Positions 60,876 through 64,000 of a stretch of 64,000 nt of DNA are shown one piece after another. Source of the DNA: Drechmeria coniospora (lineage: Eukaryota; Ascomycota; Sordariomycetes; Hypocreales; Ophiocordycipitaceae); NCBI RefSeq assembly GCF_001625195.1, contig NC_054391.1, forward strand, positions 7,761,157-7,825,156. Reading direction: 5' to 3'. The notes beneath the pieces were generated by a model that saw only the letters and a list, made by a program, of their open reading frames with translations, had not been told where the DNA came from and did not search any database. Position 1 is the stretch's first letter. Every line of letters starts with the position of its first letter. The position numbers and the translations under genes were made by a program.

Positions 60876-63290
60876 ATAATACCTAAATAGGAAGACTTTT
60901 ATTAAGACTAACTACTTAAGTAAAGTACTAAGTAAATACCTTTTATAAATTAATAGTAAGGGGGTCCTATAATTAGTAATCTACTACTTAGTTAAACTTA
61001 TACTAATAGAAAAGAACTATATAATTTATAATAAGGAACTTCTAATAGTTATTAACTACCTTAAAGTATAGTTAGTAAATTTATAAAGTATTATAGAACT
61101 ATTTATTATTTTAATAAACTATAAGAACCTTAAATACTCTACTAAACTATAAGAAATATTAAAATAATAAGTATAATAAGTAGAAGTCCTTATAAACTCT
61201 AATTACTTACTATAGTATAGATTAAGCTTATAAGTATAATAGCTAAATATACTTTTATATTAGGAATAAAATAAGAAGAATATACTATACTTAAGATAAA
61301 TACTTTAGTTAATAATAATCTTTATACTATAGGAAGTACCTAAGGACTAGCCTATATAAAAAGGACCTAATACTTAAAATATAGTAATTATAAATATAGA
61401 AATAAATTAGGCCTAAACTAACTATAAAGTACTAAGTATATAAAATATAATAGCTATAAATATAAGGATAAGCTAGGCCTATTTAGAGATAGAAAGGAAA
61501 TAAAAAGTTATTAATATATTCTAATTACTTTTAGTAGTATAAGGATAAACTAAAAGGAAAATACTATTTCTATACGATATACTAATTAATTAATTACTCT
61601 TTTTAAAACCCTACCTATAAGAATTATAGGATTAGGTATTATAAAATAATATAATATATAAAGTTTAATAATAAATAGTTATAATAAGTATATAGAAATT
61701 CCTAATAAAAGTATAATTAAAAGAATAAATAGCTAACTATACTATTAGTACTTATAGTATAATATACTATAGGGAATACCTATAATTATTAGCCTATAAG
61801 CTATTAATAGTATAAATAATATAATAAGTATATAAATTACTTATATTAAGTTACTTTAGTTAAAATAAAATATTTTAAATACTTTAGTAGGACTTTTACT
61901 AAAATAGTATATTATAAAATTTAGTATAATATATTTAGAATTACTATTACTACTAAAGCTATAAAACCTAACTATAAAAATAGGAACTCTTATAATTAAT
62001 TCTCTTACTAAATTAGTATTAGAAATAAATATTAATAAACTTTATAACTAATTTACTAATATAAAATAATAAGAACCTTTAATTCTTAATAGTTATTATA
62101 GACTACCTCTTTAAGTTTATTTAACTAAAGGTAATAACTATAATAAGTATAAAGGCTTATATAGAATAATTTAAGACCTATTAATAGTAATTTAAGGGTT
62201 TTCCTACTTTAAATTATAATAGACTAAGGATTAAACTAACTTAATAAGTTTTAGATATTCCTATACTTCCTTATAGGTATAGAATAACTCTTATGAACTT
62301 TATAATACCCCTAAATAAATAAGGGTACTAAAAGGGTAAATTAAAAAAATTTAAGTAACCCTATAGATTTTAATTTTATTTAAGTAATTTAACTAACCGG
62401 CCTACTTAGCTACTTACTAAATTAGTAATAGCTTTAGGTTACTTAGTAGAAAAGTTTTAGGTAGGTAATAAAGTTTAGCTTAGCCTTAGGTATATTAAAA
62501 CCAATAAGCTATATAGGAAGCTAGACTAAATAGCTTTTAAGTTTATAGTACTAATAGTATTAATACTACTTATAGTAATACTAAATATTCCTTAGGGCTT
62601 ATACCTTACTTTTTATATTAACCTTATTAAGAAGGTAGTAAATAACTCCTTACTTAGTTAGGTAGTATAGGATTTAAAGCTAAGCCTACTATTAATTTAA
62701 AATAAGAATAGTACTTTATAAAAGGAATATTAAGTTAAATATATTCTAATAATAAGGGGGGGCTAAGGTTAAAGGGAATAATATAATACCCTTATAAAGT
62801 AGTTAAGTTATAAATAATTAACCTAGGAACTAAAAGAGGCCTTTATATAAATAGAAGCTCTAAAGGAATTTATATAGTAATAAGGAGATTCCTATATAAA
62901 TAGTAAAGTACAGGTAAGCTATAAAATAAAGTATAAAATTTTAAATATACTAAAGGAAAAAACTAACCCTAAGGTAGCTTTAATAAGAACCTAACTTAAT
63001 ACTATTATAGGTAAACTACCCCTATAATTATCTTAGGATATAAATATATACTAACTATATTACTTAAATTTATTAAACTCCTTTAAGCCCTTTAAGTCCT
63101 TTTTATTTTTATTTTTACTTTTAGCCTTTTTAGTATTCTTCTTAAGGAGGGTCTTAAAACTATTTATTATAGTACTTAGGTAGGAGTAGAATAAAGCTAA
63201 GGAGGGAACACTAATATATTAAGTAATAGGGGGGGTAAAGGTAATAGGATAATATAATAGGAATATATTATTTATATAAAATAAATATTT

Positions 63291-63599
63291 TGATTTTCCT
63301 TTCCCCCCTAATTTGAAAGATATATATAATAAGTAGTACTTATTATATATAATAGTAGTTAAGTCAATTGCTCTTATAAATTTTAGTATAGTCCTTCTGG
63401 GCTTATAACCTCTTTAAAACTAGGAGAAAAATAATAATTAGAAAGAGTATATAGTAAAAGTATAGTTATACGGACTATTTAAAATATATATTAATTAAAA
63501 CTATTAGTAATAGTAGGACTAGTACTAATTAGTAATTAGGTAGGGAATATAGATTTAAATTAGTTAAATTATAGTACTAAGATGCGTTTTAGAAATAAC
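63291..63599 (-). mobile_element. Fragment of copia Z-like leader and LTR
   Basis: From 63385 the sequence TAGTCCTTCTGGGCTTATAACC matches the leader/LTR junction of element Z at 3925-3946; it continues as a decayed LTR until 63599. The first part (63291-63360) includes an unmutated pyrimidine run and an inverted ATAATAAGTAGTACTTATTAT palindrome, not assigned. Confidence 0.5.
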
Positions 63600-63982
63600 T
63601 ATTATAATATTGGGCTTAGCCTAATATAGGATATAAGATAGAGGGACTAACGTCCGGACCTACTAGAGGAATGCATATAAACTAAAAGCCCTAGCTGTTA
63701 AGTAGTTTTCCCTTCTTTAAGTCTCTTAATTATTATAATATTAGGCTTTGCCTAATAGAGCCCCTCCTAGGATAGAGTTATATACTACCGTATATGACTT
63801 GTACTATATGACTAAGCAGGCATTAGAGTATAAGTACTCTAATACCTAGTACTTTAAGTTAGTGTTCTATAGATTTCTTAATAACTATTTCCGACTACTA
63901 AATACTAGTAGTACTAGTAACTCTATAAGATTAATAAATATTATTAAGAGTCCTAGAGCAGTTACTTAGTAACTCTATAAAA
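63600..63982 (+). mobile_element. Solo LTR, family A', interrupted by a C element
   Basis: An A' repeat in sense orientation (TATTATAATATTGGGCTTAG, variant GATATAAGATAGAGGGACTA, end AACTCTATAA), split at 63730 by a C element. Confidence 0.7.
63731..63930 (+). mobile_element. Solo LTR-like element, family C, nested in A'
   Basis: 200 bp, TATTATAATATTAGGC...CTCTATAAGA, duplication TTAAT (63726-63730 and 63931-63935). Confidence 0.8.
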
Positions 63983-64000
63983 AAGACTTACTTATTCTTA

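Larger units (their letters stand above)
52904..60881 (-). mobile_element. Chromovirus X3, full-length copy on the minus strand, nested in X1
   Basis: LTRs at 52904-53074 and 60534-60703 (last base displaced to 60881 by an A insertion); duplication CCTAA (52899-52903 and 60882-60886). The internal region is the reverse complement of X2 in full: antisense-frame region at 53.1-54.9 kb, integrase 55.0-56.9, RNase H and RT 57.1-58.3, gag 58.7-60.5. It carries two B elements and two A elements as later insertions. It is about as strongly RIP-mutated as X1. Confidence 0.8.
41041..63290 (+). mobile_element. Chromovirus X1 (Ty3/gypsy), split by X2, X3 and solo LTRs
   Basis: A single element in three pieces: 41041-42388 (5' LTR, leader, gag), 49995-52903 (end of gag, protease, most of reverse transcriptase) and 60882-63290 (RNase H, integrase, chromodomain region, start of the 3' region). 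Continuity is shown by the target duplications of the inserts (TTAGG for X2, CCTAA for X3) and because each break joins matching family coordinates. About 63290 the element is truncated by another sequence, and its 3' LTR is absent. It is the oldest element in this nest and strongly RIP-mutated. Confidence 0.75.

Overview
The window comes from a filamentous ascomycete (Pezizomycotina; a Sordariomycete is my best guess). The evidence is 50-90 bp spliceosomal introns, a divergent H2A/H2B pair, fungal-type Atg4, Jjj1 and Sqs1 proteins, and long A+T-rich blocks almost without CpA and TpG, which is the mark of repeat-induced point mutation (RIP). It has two compartments: a gene island of normal composition at about 24.7-37.2 kb, and heterochromatin-like nests of mutated retrotransposons on both sides.

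Left nest (1-24.7 kb). Positions 1-4616 are the 5' half of a minus-strand Ty1/copia element (here Z: LTR, minisatellite leader, gag, protease, integrase). A complete plus-strand Ty1/copia element (Copia-1, 4767-12009, 178-bp LTRs, target duplication) sits in a minus-strand Ty3/gypsy chromovirus (X6). That chromovirus is fused at 15237/15238, as an almost spacer-free inverted repeat, to a second copy (X5). Short LTR-like insertions (families A, B, C, D) are scattered through it.

Gene island. Six genes are well supported, all given here with exon boundaries: ATG4 (+), JJJ1 (-), SQS1 (+), histone H2B (-), histone H2A (+), and a five-exon gene for the complex I LYR subunit B22/NDUFB9 (-) that no single open frame reveals. 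The genes are housekeeping: autophagy, ribosome biogenesis, splicing/rRNA processing, nucleosomes and respiration. H2A and H2B diverge from a 2.2-kb region packed with GTAC-centred motifs. ATG4/JJJ1, SQS1/H2B and H2A/NDUFB9 are convergent pairs.

Right nest (37.3-64 kb). It opens with a Z-like LTR and leader, a GC-rich LTR fragment and unassigned mutated DNA. One chromovirus (X1) then starts at 41041 and is opened twice by other copies of the same family: X2 (42389-49994, same strand, TSD TTAGG) and X3 (52904-60881, opposite strand, TSD CCTAA). Solo LTRs of families A, B, C and Z were inserted later, each with a readable target duplication. No rRNA, tRNA or CRISPR array was seen. I found no convincing new multi-gene system. 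The most unusual items are the symmetric chromovirus palindrome, the layered record of insertion and RIP, the antisense frame kept in the chromovirus 3' region, a probable GC-AG intron in ATG4, and the GTAC-rich histone intergenic region.
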